Positions 41,501-51,439 of a DNA stretch of 64,000 nucleotides are shown here, piece by piece. The stretch is taken from NCBI RefSeq assembly GCF_023973825.1, contig NC_090120.1:372001-436000 (forward strand), given 5' to 3'. The position numbers and the translations under genes are program-made. The stretch is from Plasmodium brasilianum (Eukaryota > Apicomplexa > Aconoidasida > Haemosporida > Plasmodiidae). The notes under the pieces are model-generated. The model searched no databases. It saw only the letters and a list, made by a program, of their open reading frames with translations, and had not been told where the DNA came from. Within the stretch, counting starts at the first letter, position 1; each line of letters begins with the position of its first letter.

Positions 41501-44500
41501 CAATCATGTTTTCATATATTTTTTTCGCCTCCCTGTTATGATAAGCGTGTCTTGTTTCTTTCGTTTCATTAACATTATTTATTGAATAGTTTAAAATACT
41601 TAAACTCTTATTTATATCATTTAGTTCTTTTAAACTATTAACACTTTTCTCAATGTTCTCCTTATGTATATTAATTCTTGAATGATCATTAGTAATATAT
41701 TCCTTTTCAGCATTCAACTTTTTCTTCATATCATTTAATAATCTTAATGATTCCTCTTTTTTAATATCATACAATAGTGTTTTTGCCTCCTCTTCTTTAT
41801 TTCTAAGTTTCTCTTCTTCTATTTGCGCTTGCGCTCTTAATTTTTGTGCGTCATTACATGTTACAGAATTATCATTAACTTTAGATTCATAGCTAATTAT
41901 TGTATTAAAAGAATCATTAAAATCTGTATGAAATCTATTAATTTTTGTTCTGTAATTATTTAAATTATTAGTTATATCATATCCCTCCAATTTAAATTTA
42001 ACAAAAATGGATGTAGAAGGGTCTATCAATGAATTTATTTCATCTCTAGTTAGTTCAAAATTTTGCTTTCTCACATGAGCATTTTCCTTGATCTTCTTTA
42101 ACAATCCATTTTCATAGTCTTTTTTATATTTATTTAGTTCATTTTCTATAAAAATTATTTTTTTACTTATTTCGTTCAGCTTTTTTTCTTCACCGTCTAT
42201 AAGATTTTTTTCAGTTTTAATTTTTTCCAAATTTTTCTCATAATTTGTTTTGTCATTTTTTAGATCCTGTAAGGAATTTTTCTTATTTAATTCAGGGATG
42301 GATAAAATTGATTCCATTGATTTATTAGCAGTATTTATAAAATTATCTTTGTTAATTTTTATATTTTCTAAATTTAATAGAAGGTTGTCCAACTCTTTTC
42401 TATAATTCTGTATTTCTAAAAATGATTCCATTGAAATTTCATTAAGCTGTTCACCTTCCTTTATTTCAATATTGAACTGTTTCTTCAGTTCAGTTATTTT
42501 TTCCTTATTCTTATCTAGTTCTTCCCCAATCGTAGAGCCTACATTTTTTATTTGTTCTATTACTTGTTGTATTTCATCATTTAGTTTTTCGCATTTTGTC
42601 TTCACTTCCTTAATTAAGGAGTCATTAAAAAGATTATTTATGTCATCGGTAAACTTTGAAATTGATTTATAACTTTTTTCAGTTTCCTTTTCGTAATGAA
42701 CAGCTTCAAGTGAAGCTTGTTGAGCCTTGCTAACCTTATCATCTACTTCCCTTATATCAATATTTGATCTCCCCTGTTTTTCACCATTATCCTTATTTTT
42801 TAAATATTCAATATAATTTTTTCCATTCTTCGTATTCTCAAAATGTGTTAAACATATTTTATTATATTTTTTGGAGTCTTCTAAAAATATGTGGGCATCT
42901 TCTTTTATTTTTGAAATTTCATTTTTTATTTTCTCAATTTCTTTTACTTTATTGTCAATTTTACTGTCGTCTAAATCTTTACTAATTTCTTCTTTTAATT
43001 TATGTGCCTTCTCAAACTTTTCCTTTACTCTTTTCTCCTCATCCACTGTTTTATCATATACTTCTTTTGTTAGATTGCTCTTCTTATTAGCTTCTTCCAT
43101 GTTCACTTTAATATATTCCATAGTACTATCAAAACTTGAAGATATTAACAGATTATTAATGCCTTTAAGTTCAAGCAACACATTATTTATGTTACCATTT
43201 TCTTGGACACTTCTTTGCAAATTTATGTTAACATTTCCTTTAATTTTACTTATTTCTTCAAAGATTACGACATTCTGTGATTTACTCTTTAATTTAGTGG
43301 ATTCTTGTTCAATATCTTTTATTACAACCTCGTATTTTTTAGCATTCTCAAAATGTTCCTTACACTTGCTTAAAGTTACTTCATCTTTTTCTGCACCGTG
43401 CGTGTTACTTATTATATCTTCTATTTTTTCTTTAAGAGAATTAATTTCTTCCATACTCTTTTGAGATTTATTTTTTTCAATTCCTATCTTTCCTAAAATA
43501 TATTCAATTAAATTTCTCTCATACAATATTTCTATATTGTTCGTATCTTTATATGCGACCTTCAATTCATTTTCCGTTCCTGATTTTATGTCACCAAAAA
43601 TTTTATTTAATTCTTCATAAATAATTTTCATGTCATTCTTTATTTTATTTAAATGTTCAATGTCATTTTCCTTTTCTTGAGCCCTCTTTTTTAAATTACT
43701 AGAATTATTTTCTAATTTAATCATTTCTCCTTCATATCTATCAACCAATTTTTTTATTTCTCTAATTGATGTTCTTACAACCTGTATTTTTTTCTCATTC
43801 TCTAAGTTTATAACATTTTTGTACGCTTCATTGACTTCAATAACATTTAATTTTTCTTCTATGTTTTTTACAGATTTTAAAATCTCCTTCTCTTCATGCT
43901 TTATTTTATCAATTGCATTTCTAATAAGACTGTAAATAGATTCTATATAGATAGTGGAATTATTTTTAAATAATGTAATTTTATTTTTATTTAATATTTC
44001 ATAATAAACATTTAATTCATTAAACTTTGTTTTAATTTCTTCCAATTTATTAGTTTCTGTGAAAACATCTTGTAAATGATATTCTTCTTTTTCTTCGTGA
44101 ACAGATATTTTGGATTTTGAGTACAAGTTCTTTAAATCTGTTAATTTTTCTACTAAGTCATCAATTTCATTTTGTTTTAATTTATTATCTAGATTACTTA
44201 ATTTAACATTTAAATTTTCCACAAGAGTTTTAATTATATCCTTCCCTATAACTTTATCATCTTGAGTTACACCGATTTCCTTTTCCACTTCTTCCCTTAA
44301 TCTTTTGGCATTATTTTTTAAAAGTTCAGCTGCTCCATTATTTTCATCACATTGATTTATATTCTTATTCAATGTACTAAGTGAAATTAACTTTTTAGTT
44401 ATACTTTTAATGCTTATTATGTCATTTTCTAACGCATCAGTTTTACGTTTAAAATCGTTTTCCAATTCAAGTACTTGTTTATTCATGTCTACATTATTAA

Positions 44501-47225
44501 TTTTATCTTTTAAAGCTTTAATATTTTCAACTCCCTTTTTGTCTTCATTTATGTTGAAATATTTTTCAACAAAACTGTAAAAGTTTAAGTGCGGATTCGC
44601 AGTGTTTATTAGGTCCTTTATATTATTAATTTTTCTAGATATTTCATCTTTTTTCTTAGCAAAAGTATCCTGAAGCTTATCGAGCTCTGCTTGGTTTTTT
44701 GTTTTTTCTAGATCATTTGTATCTACATGAACACTACTGAAGTATTCATTTTCTCTCTTCAATAAACTATCTCTATATTTTTGTATCTTTTCTCCTTCTC
44801 TTTTGTATTCTTCAAGACTAATCAGGAGCTCTTGGTGTTCACTATTAAATGTACTAAAAAATTTTGCCAATTCTTTTTGTAGATTTTCAATTTCTTTTTT
44901 TACAATTTCTTTTTTAATATTTTCAGCAATAGTTACCTGTTCCTTCATTTTATCATGCAATTCCTTCATTTTATCGTCACTGATAAAATTTATTTTATCA
45001 AACTTATTTCTAATATCTTGTAGATGATTCTCTATAACTTCAGAAGCCATATCTTCAAAAGAAATATTTTTTTTTTGATTCACAAATTCTTCAGTTGATT
45101 CAATAAGTCTATTTATGTTATCATTATTTAAAGATTTAAATAGAGAATTCATATCATCTCTAGTTTTATCTATTTTATTTTTAAATTCATTCTCATTCTT
45201 ATTTGGTATTATGGCAAGCAATTCATCACTCGCTGTAATTTCCACATTTCCTTTATCTTTTAACGCTGCAACTTCCTTTAAATTATTCTGTTTTTTAGTT
45301 ATATGTTCTAATTTGTCTTTAATTTCTTCTATATTTTTATCTCTGTTATCGTCTATATTTTTCATTTTATTTATTTCATTCTTAACTTCTTCAAATTCTA
45401 CATATGCTTCTTCAAATTCTTTTTTGAGATTTTTAATTTTTTCATAAAATTTCTTTGCTGTATCAAAACTTTCACTAATAATTTTTTCATCCGCCTTAAT
45501 TTTAATTATTATTTCTAAAAACAATTTTGCTTTTAATACATTATTTGGAAGTAATTTCCTTTCACGTAAATCTTTTTCGTATTCAGCTTTTAAATGTATA
45601 TAAATACGCTTATATTTTTGAGAAATGAAATCATTATAATTTACTATATCATCATTAATATAATATTGATAAGATAAAAATTCATCCAGCTCATAAATTT
45701 TTAGATTTATATTTTCGTCTAATCCTTTAATCATAGAATCATATAATTCTTTATTTTTATCATACATATTTTTTACATAATTTGTTATTTCTTCTGAATT
45801 TTTTCGAATTTCGTGAAACTCCAAATCATCAAGTAAGGTTTTAATAAGTGATTCAGTTTCATTTTGTAATTTCTCTATAACACTAGTAAATAATTTGTTA
45901 GAACTTGTTACCTTTGTTTCATATATCTGTGTTATTGGTTCATTGAACTTATGTATATGACGAAAAAGGCAGCTATTTCGTATTAGTGTTTTCAGTTTTT
46001 CTGTAAATTGTTTTGAATCTATGGGCTCCTTAATCTTCTTTATTTCTAAGAAAAAATTAGTTAAATCGTTAATTAGAGTACTATTAATAAGATATATTTC
46101 CGAAATTTCTTTTATTTCTTCTCCTAGTAATTGCAAGGTATTAATACTTTCCCTCATATCATTGTTTTGTTGATTACTATATTGTAGTATCATATCCAAA
46201 AAAGAGAAATCATTAATACTTTTTTCAAGAACTACATGTCCTTTGTTTCCATAATTTTTAATATCTAATAAAATTTTTTCGACAAGATCATCATACTTCG
46301 CTATATAAGTACTACAATTCTCTGTACAATATGATTCTTGCAAAAGAGCATGTCCTTTATTTCTAACTTCATCCATTTTAGGCTTAATATTTTTATAATA
46401 ATTATTTAATTTATTATGATATAGTTCTCTTTTCGATTCAAGTTCTATTGACTTTTCTTCTAATTTTTTTTCCATAGAATCCTTTTTAGGATATTTTATT
46501 TCATGTTCTAATTTTATCAATTCCATTTTTTCTGTTATACACGTTTTTACAAGGTTACTTAAAATATCAGAATATTCATCAATTATTTTTTTAAATTCTT
46601 CATTGTAATACTTAGAGTATGATGTATTCCCTGGAATCAGATCCAAAATATCCTTAAAATATTGTAAATCAATAAAATCAATTTCCATGTCAATAAATGG
46701 ATTAAATACCGCATGTTGATCCATCTTATCATATAAACTCTTTCTTATATTATAAGCCTCTTCCTCATTGTGAATAAAGGATTTTGCAATATAATTCTTT
46801 TCGTTGTTTATTTCTCCCTTTATATTATTATTTTCATTAGAATTATATAGACTATCTTTTTTTATATAAACATGATTTGATAAATTTTTTCCAATATTAG
46901 AACCTTTTAAGTTCTCAAAAGATATATCATTTGATGAATGTGCTACTACTACATCTTCGCTTTGTACATTATCGATATTTCTAATATTCCCTTTTTCACC
47001 TAGAAAATTCATATTTTTTATATATATTTTTTTCTCTCTGTTATATTTCAATTTGTTAGCTTTCTTTGAATTATAATCCAAACTATAAAAGTCTAAATTC
47101 CCATCCTTTCCCTTTATATCTTCTAAAACATTTTCTCCATTTGTTATTATTAAATTTTTAATGAAAAAAAAAAAAAAAAACTGTTTTATATTCCTAAATC
47201 TAGTTTGACCCTTAAAAAAAAACAT
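38535..47225 (-). CDS. RBP1: Reticulocyte-binding protein, RBP1-type (merozoite invasion ligand), intact long frame
   Basis: A single uninterrupted frame of 2,896 codons matches the length of P. vivax RBP1-type proteins (about 2,800-2,900 aa). RBPs are rhoptry/apical ligands that bind red-cell receptors during merozoite entry. Roughly residues 170-450 form the conserved N-terminal binding region, with Cys at about 229, 300, 304 and 419. The C-x3-C pair (YCTENC) matches a disulfide known in the family. Residues 450-2800 are Lys/Glu/Asn-rich helical, probably coiled coil, with few cysteines. A membrane helix (GIIIGLSIFAAMGMYIV) lies near 2,835-2,852, followed by a cytoplasmic tail of about 42 residues ending SFVGYEDD. 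The N-terminus is uncertain. The frame opens MFFFKGQTRF and runs through a T17 tract (six Phe) that could be a weak signal core or instead intron polypyrimidine before a possible acceptor at 47123, with exon 2 from 47122. An upstream signal exon was not found. The RBP1a/1b assignment rests on synteny, not alignment. Confidence 0.92.
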   Translation of the reverse strand: MFFFKGQTRFRNIKQFFFFFFIKNLIITNGENVLEDIKGKDGNLDFYSLDYNSKKANKLKYNREKKIYIKNMNFLGEKGNIRNIDNVQSEDVVVAHSSNDISFENLKGSNIGKNLSNHVYIKKDSLYNSNENNNIKGEINNEKNYIAKSFIHNEEEAYNIRKSLYDKMDQHAVFNPFIDMEIDFIDLQYFKDILDLIPGNTSYSKYYNEEFKKIIDEYSDILSNLVKTCITEKMELIKLEHEIKYPKKDSMEKKLEEKSIELESKRELYHNKLNNYYKNIKPKMDEVRNKGHALLQESYCTENCSTYIAKYDDLVEKILLDIKNYGNKGHVVLEKSINDFSFLDMILQYSNQQNNDMRESINTLQLLGEEIKEISEIYLINSTLINDLTNFFLEIKKIKEPIDSKQFTEKLKTLIRNSCLFRHIHKFNEPITQIYETKVTSSNKLFTSVIEKLQNETESLIKTLLDDLEFHEIRKNSEEITNYVKNMYDKNKELYDSMIKGLDENINLKIYELDEFLSYQYYINDDIVNYNDFISQKYKRIYIHLKAEYEKDLRERKLLPNNVLKAKLFLEIIIKIKADEKIISESFDTAKKFYEKIKNLKKEFEEAYVEFEEVKNEINKMKNIDDNRDKNIEEIKDKLEHITKKQNNLKEVAALKDKGNVEITASDELLAIIPNKNENEFKNKIDKTRDDMNSLFKSLNNDNINRLIESTEEFVNQKKNISFEDMASEVIENHLQDIRNKFDKINFISDDKMKELHDKMKEQVTIAENIKKEIVKKEIENLQKELAKFFSTFNSEHQELLISLEEYKREGEKIQKYRDSLLKRENEYFSSVHVDTNDLEKTKNQAELDKLQDTFAKKKDEISRKINNIKDLINTANPHLNFYSFVEKYFNINEDKKGVENIKALKDKINNVDMNKQVLELENDFKRKTDALENDIISIKSITKKLISLSTLNKNINQCDENNGAAELLKNNAKRLREEVEKEIGVTQDDKVIGKDIIKTLVENLNVKLSNLDNKLKQNEIDDLVEKLTDLKNLYSKSKISVHEEKEEYHLQDVFTETNKLEEIKTKFNELNVYYEILNKNKITLFKNNSTIYIESIYSLIRNAIDKIKHEEKEILKSVKNIEEKLNVIEVNEAYKNVINLENEKKIQVVRTSIREIKKLVDRYEGEMIKLENNSSNLKKRAQEKENDIEHLNKIKNDMKIIYEELNKIFGDIKSGTENELKVAYKDTNNIEILYERNLIEYILGKIGIEKNKSQKSMEEINSLKEKIEDIISNTHGAEKDEVTLSKCKEHFENAKKYEVVIKDIEQESTKLKSKSQNVVIFEEISKIKGNVNINLQRSVQENGNINNVLLELKGINNLLISSSFDSTMEYIKVNMEEANKKSNLTKEVYDKTVDEEKRVKEKFEKAHKLKEEISKDLDDSKIDNKVKEIEKIKNEISKIKEDAHIFLEDSKKYNKICLTHFENTKNGKNYIEYLKNKDNGEKQGRSNIDIREVDDKVSKAQQASLEAVHYEKETEKSYKSISKFTDDINNLFNDSLIKEVKTKCEKLNDEIQQVIEQIKNVGSTIGEELDKNKEKITELKKQFNIEIKEGEQLNEISMESFLEIQNYRKELDNLLLNLENIKINKDNFINTANKSMESILSIPELNKKNSLQDLKNDKTNYEKNLEKIKTEKNLIDGEEKKLNEISKKIIFIENELNKYKKDYENGLLKKIKENAHVRKQNFELTRDEINSLIDPSTSIFVKFKLEGYDITNNLNNYRTKINRFHTDFNDSFNTIISYESKVNDNSVTCNDAQKLRAQAQIEEEKLRNKEEEAKTLLYDIKKEESLRLLNDMKKKLNAEKEYITNDHSRINIHKENIEKSVNSLKELNDINKSLSILNYSINNVNETKETRHAYHNREAKKIYENMIEVANHFLNDENKIKLDLDINLERPTLKTNIESDIFKIIKEAIVILKCIEGYSDNIMKKQIASEKLITQANDIYYAIKLRNNCNKKIDETKSKEVIVSRSIKDALYKLKKIEELKCQHENYGDILEGRDEYENLKNITIIYQDKKGKMEKESLFKEMENKLQNFRSSLNNLEELVKPSKENANDITKMKKCNVDIDAVSKELNTIDSRLLEINSTFEELLQLGKSCQTHWISLISSTLNNKISKYLMIIRKQKENTENFMIFVKKNFSSTSDFVSELKKFYDRNLSINNGTSIVESADENSKKFKQQEVEVRGTIKDIKSILYAFDPSADISIADKGIHNMVKLYNKMKREKTEIDNIYENMSIIKLKEIENSCDAFNPVLELHRNMTKTKEKDFLEREKQLKNIYNNIKEKELHFNKTCHKYSPGSIKEANEIYNNIESEMKKLEAFENNNNDNYIINVEKYKEHITRLMDRADILLNEVDIFKRENNSNIMDVNKDMAHKMSTNVEEITRKLNNSKSEYGKILNNIIQNESILLNINLMKKNIREIFEEIKKKKESQLSELKEQWKLNQIKEMLDDINSIVTENVKHHKIDEKIKKLTKNHEERKGIPKNYSSVDDIDNVLNDIISDNEEIEDIFKVLNGVLQQIKKKKEEMDSVFNKISEDDNSSEYKSGKIYIEDGVKVLGYVNNLISNMDNLIKDNKKIIQELNDQKSNIEREMAANSLLVHKVINRREKEKEKTEPKESIHVKVGTTVNALKNGEEHPGKHKEGEIRSHNNLMHGNTIREQVETMGKKHKESQKDVGYHKIDGASTSSDSEHTNKEKQQEKIIVAHGRVDVPESAELRSNNNNIEANTLEEQKLIKEKVATKDIRDDINIDNHTKNETQTLSVSNVSETHETKDNNKDHSSSSDEKNQSMPKSLFERINYAEGIIIGLSIFAAMGMYIVNIKYAEENEDNAFDEHIVFNVTNSSYNQNKEEIIDVSFVGYEDD

Positions 47226-50200
47226 TTTTTTTTTATTTTTTTGGTATCAGTTAAATTTGTGTAACATCAAATATTCATCCGAAAAAAAGTATAAAGCACA
47301 TGGAAACATTAATAAATAAAAAAAAAAAAAAAAAAAAAGTAAAAGTCCCTAATTAAAATAGGATTATTATTTTACTGTTTATTAAATAAAGAAAACATTT
47401 GATTTTTAATACAATTCTTTTTAGATTTACATATTTTGCTTCAGAAAATGTTATTTAAACTAAACTTTAAAGAGAAAATTTTTTTCTTTAGTACCAATAT
47501 AATAAATATGTAGGCGTTTTATTAATTAGAGTTAGAAAAATAATAACGTGTAAAACAATAAAGTCATTTATCGTAGTGTCTTATAGAAAAGGACCTTAAT
47601 TTTATAGGGGGAAAAAAAATAAATTATTTCCATAATTTTTTTCAGAATATAAGAATAGTGCTTAACAAATATATTGTTTATATATACTTTCATATATTAG
47701 CTTATATTATTATTCGGGTTTTTCTTTTTGCAAGTGCAATTTAGAATTATATAGGAAACTAATTGGGTGTGATAGATTTCCATTGTTATGGTGATCTAAA
47801 CTTTTTATCCTTACCTCATTAGAACACAAGTAACGATAAAAATAGATATTACGCAAAAATTTTTTACCTGATATTTACACATCCAATATTGCGATTATAA
47901 TTAAATAATAAAATGTGTTATTATTTTTTGTAACTGGTTGTACACATTTTTTTCTATTATTTTTTACTGATTTCGGTACATTATATTTCCATAAAAATAA
48001 AAACAATTTTATGTTATCAATTTCAAATTAAATAGATGCAATTATCATTATCTCTATATTAATAATGTGAAATTGATCTCATTTGAGAAGTGCAATGTCA
48101 CATTATTACTATTTCATATACATCTTAAAATTTAGGCATTTTTAAATTATACATATATATATAATATTGTCTCAATTTTCTTTAATCTCAGAATTTTTCT
48201 TTGTTAATTTATTCTCTCAAATCACCAATTAAGTAAAAAAATTTGTGTGCACACATTCATATACACATATCAATGTATAATAACATGTGAACAAAAAAAA
48301 AATTTTAAAGGTTGCCTCTAATTTGGAACCTTTTCGATAGTACGTGAAAAAAATTTCAAATTTTTTTTTTTTAATTTTTTATTTTACCCTTAAATAATTA
48401 TATAATTTAAAAGTAACAAACAAAAGCTTTTTTTTTTCTTTTTTTTATAACAATCTCAATTTTAATGTACCTTTTTAGAATAACATAACAATTTAAAAAA
48501 AAAAAAATTTGTTATAACGAATTTGCAAAATAGTTTTTTAACCACGTAAATAATTAGTTTAACTGTCAAAAATAAAAATTACCTTCAATTATGAGAACGC
48601 AAAAGTACATACGCTTATTAGTATATTAGTTCTTATTAAACATTTTATAATTGTACCATGCTCACAATCATAGCCTTTTTTTTGGAGTACGTGGAAAATT
48701 AACTTTTTATCTATAATAACAGAACAAAAATATAATTTTTTGATAGTTCTGAGTTTTATAAAAAAAATTAGTATGGTAAAAGTAAAATAAATTGATAAAA
48801 TAATACAATGTATAAGATTTTCCACAAGGGAACCTTTGCAATCGTTCCATATATCCAGTATTTAAAAATGATTAATTAATTGGTTGATTTATCTATTTAC
48901 CTATCCATATTTTTAACTACTCATATTTGTTTTTAATATTCTCTACAAACAAATTAAATATATCATTTTCCATATATCATTTTAAAGAGTCAAAAATAGT
49001 ATACCTTATTTAAGCGTGTACTTATAGAAATACGATTTTTACGGTTCTTGCGTGATCAATAAATTTATGTAATTCTAAGCCCCATGAATAACATTATTAC
49101 TTTAAAAAATATTTTTGTATTATTAGCTAGTTCAATTTTAAAGGATTTATTTATATTATATACTTAATATTTATTCTTCATAAGGTGATATAAATAAAAA
49201 CGTTTAAATACAATGACATCATAACTCTACTATATAGAAGAATTCCTGTAAGTTTCAGAAATGGCATATACAAATAATTATCAATACATATAAACATACA
49301 TACACATATAGATAAGTGTGTATTAAATTAAAATTAAAGTCGACAAAAACGTAATGTTAATTAAAAAAATATTCAAACATTTATTATCAGATATTAAAAA
49401 TAATGAATGAACTAGTGGGAAAAAATGTGAATTCCTTTTTTGTTAAGAGAATAACTACATTTTATGATAAACAACGTATTGTTTTTTTCTCACATATTTA
49501 AATAATATATATATATAAATTCTACAAAATATTTGAACATATGAAATGATTATTTTTAAAAAATTATATAAAAAATAATTCACAAAAAAGTGGCTATTTT
49601 TACTAAAATTGTGCAAATTAAAATTTTTTTTTTCTTTTCTTTTTTTTTGAAAGTATTAAGGTCTCCTTAAGTATAATGATACCATTTTGCTCCACAAAAA
49701 TGATATAAATTATGAAAGGTTCCTCTTTTAATTTAATGTGGTCTTAAGTGGAACCTTTGAATTTTTTTTTTTTTCATCTTTTAAATTAGTTCAAAAGTTA
49801 TTATATTAATGAATTCTATGTTTTTATATCTTTTCATCTGGCTATTGCTAAAAAGTAAAATTTACATATACATAACAAATAACATTTTAAATTGAAATAA
49901 AAAAAAAAAAGAGAAAAACAATGGGGAATAAAAGTAGTATATCATTGTATTAATATTTGTACATACAAAAATATGTATAATATTATAAACGCATGTATTG
50001 TTTAAGATGTACGTTGCAAATAAAACAAACCACATAAAAAATAATATTTATGATAACATAGAATATACTTGTATAGAATAATATAGAATAAAATATTATG
50101 CTTAATGAGGAAACTCACTACACGGATCTGCATGCGATACGCAAAGCCAAAAAAAAATAATAAATTCATAACGTTATAAATAATTATATATATAATATGT

Positions 50201-50462
50201 ATGTATATATACTGATATACATATATATGTGTTGATAAAAGTATAAATACTTTTTTAAACAAAATATATTATTCTTATTCATACAATATAAATAATTTTT
50301 ACAAAATTAACAAAAGATGTATTCAAATATTAAAATAAATAATTTTTACAAAATTAACAAAAGATGTATTCAAATATTAAAATTTATATAGAACAGTTCA
50401 TTGCATACATACAAATAGCAACAAACATTTTTTTCATATTTTCTTTTTATAAATAATACACA
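47226..50462. other. Intergenic spacer between RBP and core genes
   Basis: This should hold the 5' region, and perhaps exon 1, of the minus-strand RBP, and the promoter of the 50463 gene. I see homopolymers (A20 near 47320), no convincing exon, and a 47-bp tandem duplication at 50290-50383. A minus-strand frame at 48825-48589 opens with a signal-like stretch but is not supported further. Confidence 0.5.
50290..50383. repeat. Perfect 47-bp tandem duplication upstream of the 50463 gene
   Basis: Two identical 47-base copies lie end to end (50290-50336 and 50337-50383). The sequence is of mixed composition, so it is not a simple microsatellite. It ends 79 bases before the ATG at 50463 and so probably lies in its promoter or 5' UTR. 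Confidence 0.95.
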
Positions 50463-50741
50463 ATGATGCATCACTTAGGAAAAATAACCCTTTTTATTTT
50501 TTTTATAAGTGTAATTTTAATTATATCATGTTCCTGCACGGATTTAAAGTCACCTTCGAAGGGAAATATAGATCCGCGAATTTTAGAGTTAAGCATACAT
50601 ACTGAGAAACAGAAAAGAATACACAATTTAATTTATACAGGAATTCTTTCTTTGACAATTATAGTAACCATATTTTCAACTCTAGGATTTATTATGGATG
50701 ATTATATTAGGTCGAGAAACATGAGAAATAGAACTTTATAA
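50463..50741 (+). CDS. Small signal-peptide plus membrane-helix protein (ETRAMP-like layout)
   Basis: A single exon encodes 92 aa. Residues 8-25 are a strong signal-peptide core (ITLFIFFISVILIISCSC). A short charged segment with Lys, Glu and His follows, then a membrane helix at about 56-78 (LIYTGILSLTIIVTIF) and a short basic tail (YIRSRNMRNRTL). This layout of cleavable signal, short charged lumenal part, helix and short tail is that of early transcribed membrane proteins of the parasitophorous vacuole. The tail is shorter and the sequence not diagnostic, so the family call is inference. It is the first gene on the core side of the RBP pair, and its upstream region contains a perfect 47-bp duplication. 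Two adjacent ATGs open the frame and I take the first. Confidence 0.8.
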   Translation: MMHHLGKITLFIFFISVILIISCSCTDLKSPSKGNIDPRILELSIHTEKQKRIHNLIYTGILSLTIIVTIFSTLGFIMDDYIRSRNMRNRTL

Positions 50742-51407
50742 AAAATATCAGAAAAAAAAAAAAATAATTAAAATAACTTTTCCTTTAAGCAAACAAGAAT
50801 AATTTTTAGTTAGAGAACAGTGGAAAAGTTATTATCATACAATTTTTCATAAAAAAAATAAAATAATAATAAATGTAATATGCCATTTACCACAGAGAAA
50901 AGGTTACCCTATATTTTTATGTTTTAACTGTTAATGTGTAAATTAGATAAAAATATTTTACTTCTTTTTTCCATTTTTACGTTTTTCATTTATTCATATT
51001 AATACTTTGAATAGTTTTGTATCCTTTTAAGGTATGACATATGCATATTATCCATTCATTCATTACATACACGCATGTTTACATGCACTTATATGAATAA
51101 TATGAGCAATTCTTATTAAATTGTTATGTAATGGGAATGTTTTATGTTATAGAACTTTTTTTTTTTTTTTTTTTTTTTTCTAACATTTTAAAGTAATATC
51201 ATACATCCTGAAAAATATTTTGTTCAAAAATTATTTCACCCTTTTAGGTAGCTTAAGTAATATTTTAAGTAAATTACCTTATTAAAAAAAGTTAATACCA
51301 CAACATTATCTTCACCGTGTTGAATGAAATGGGATAAACAAATATGGTAACTTTTTTTTTCATTTCATGATAACTCCTAATTTAAATTATACACATAAGT
51401 TCTGTAA

Positions 51408-51439
<32 letters not shown>

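Noticed and set aside
42871..43464. Plus-strand 197-codon frame inside the intact RBP gene, and similar Ser/Phe/Ile-rich plus-strand frames across 27-47 kb
   Set aside because: These are antisense shadows of the Lys/Glu/Asn-rich minus-strand coding sequence. Their composition is exactly its complement and they lack splice, start or family signals.
48589..48825. Minus-strand 78-codon frame opening with a signal-like hydrophobic stretch, considered as a small gene or a distant exon 1 of the intact RBP
   Set aside because: It lies about 1.4-1.7 kb upstream, far for a Plasmodium RBP intron. No donor with the right phase was found, and there is no family resemblance.
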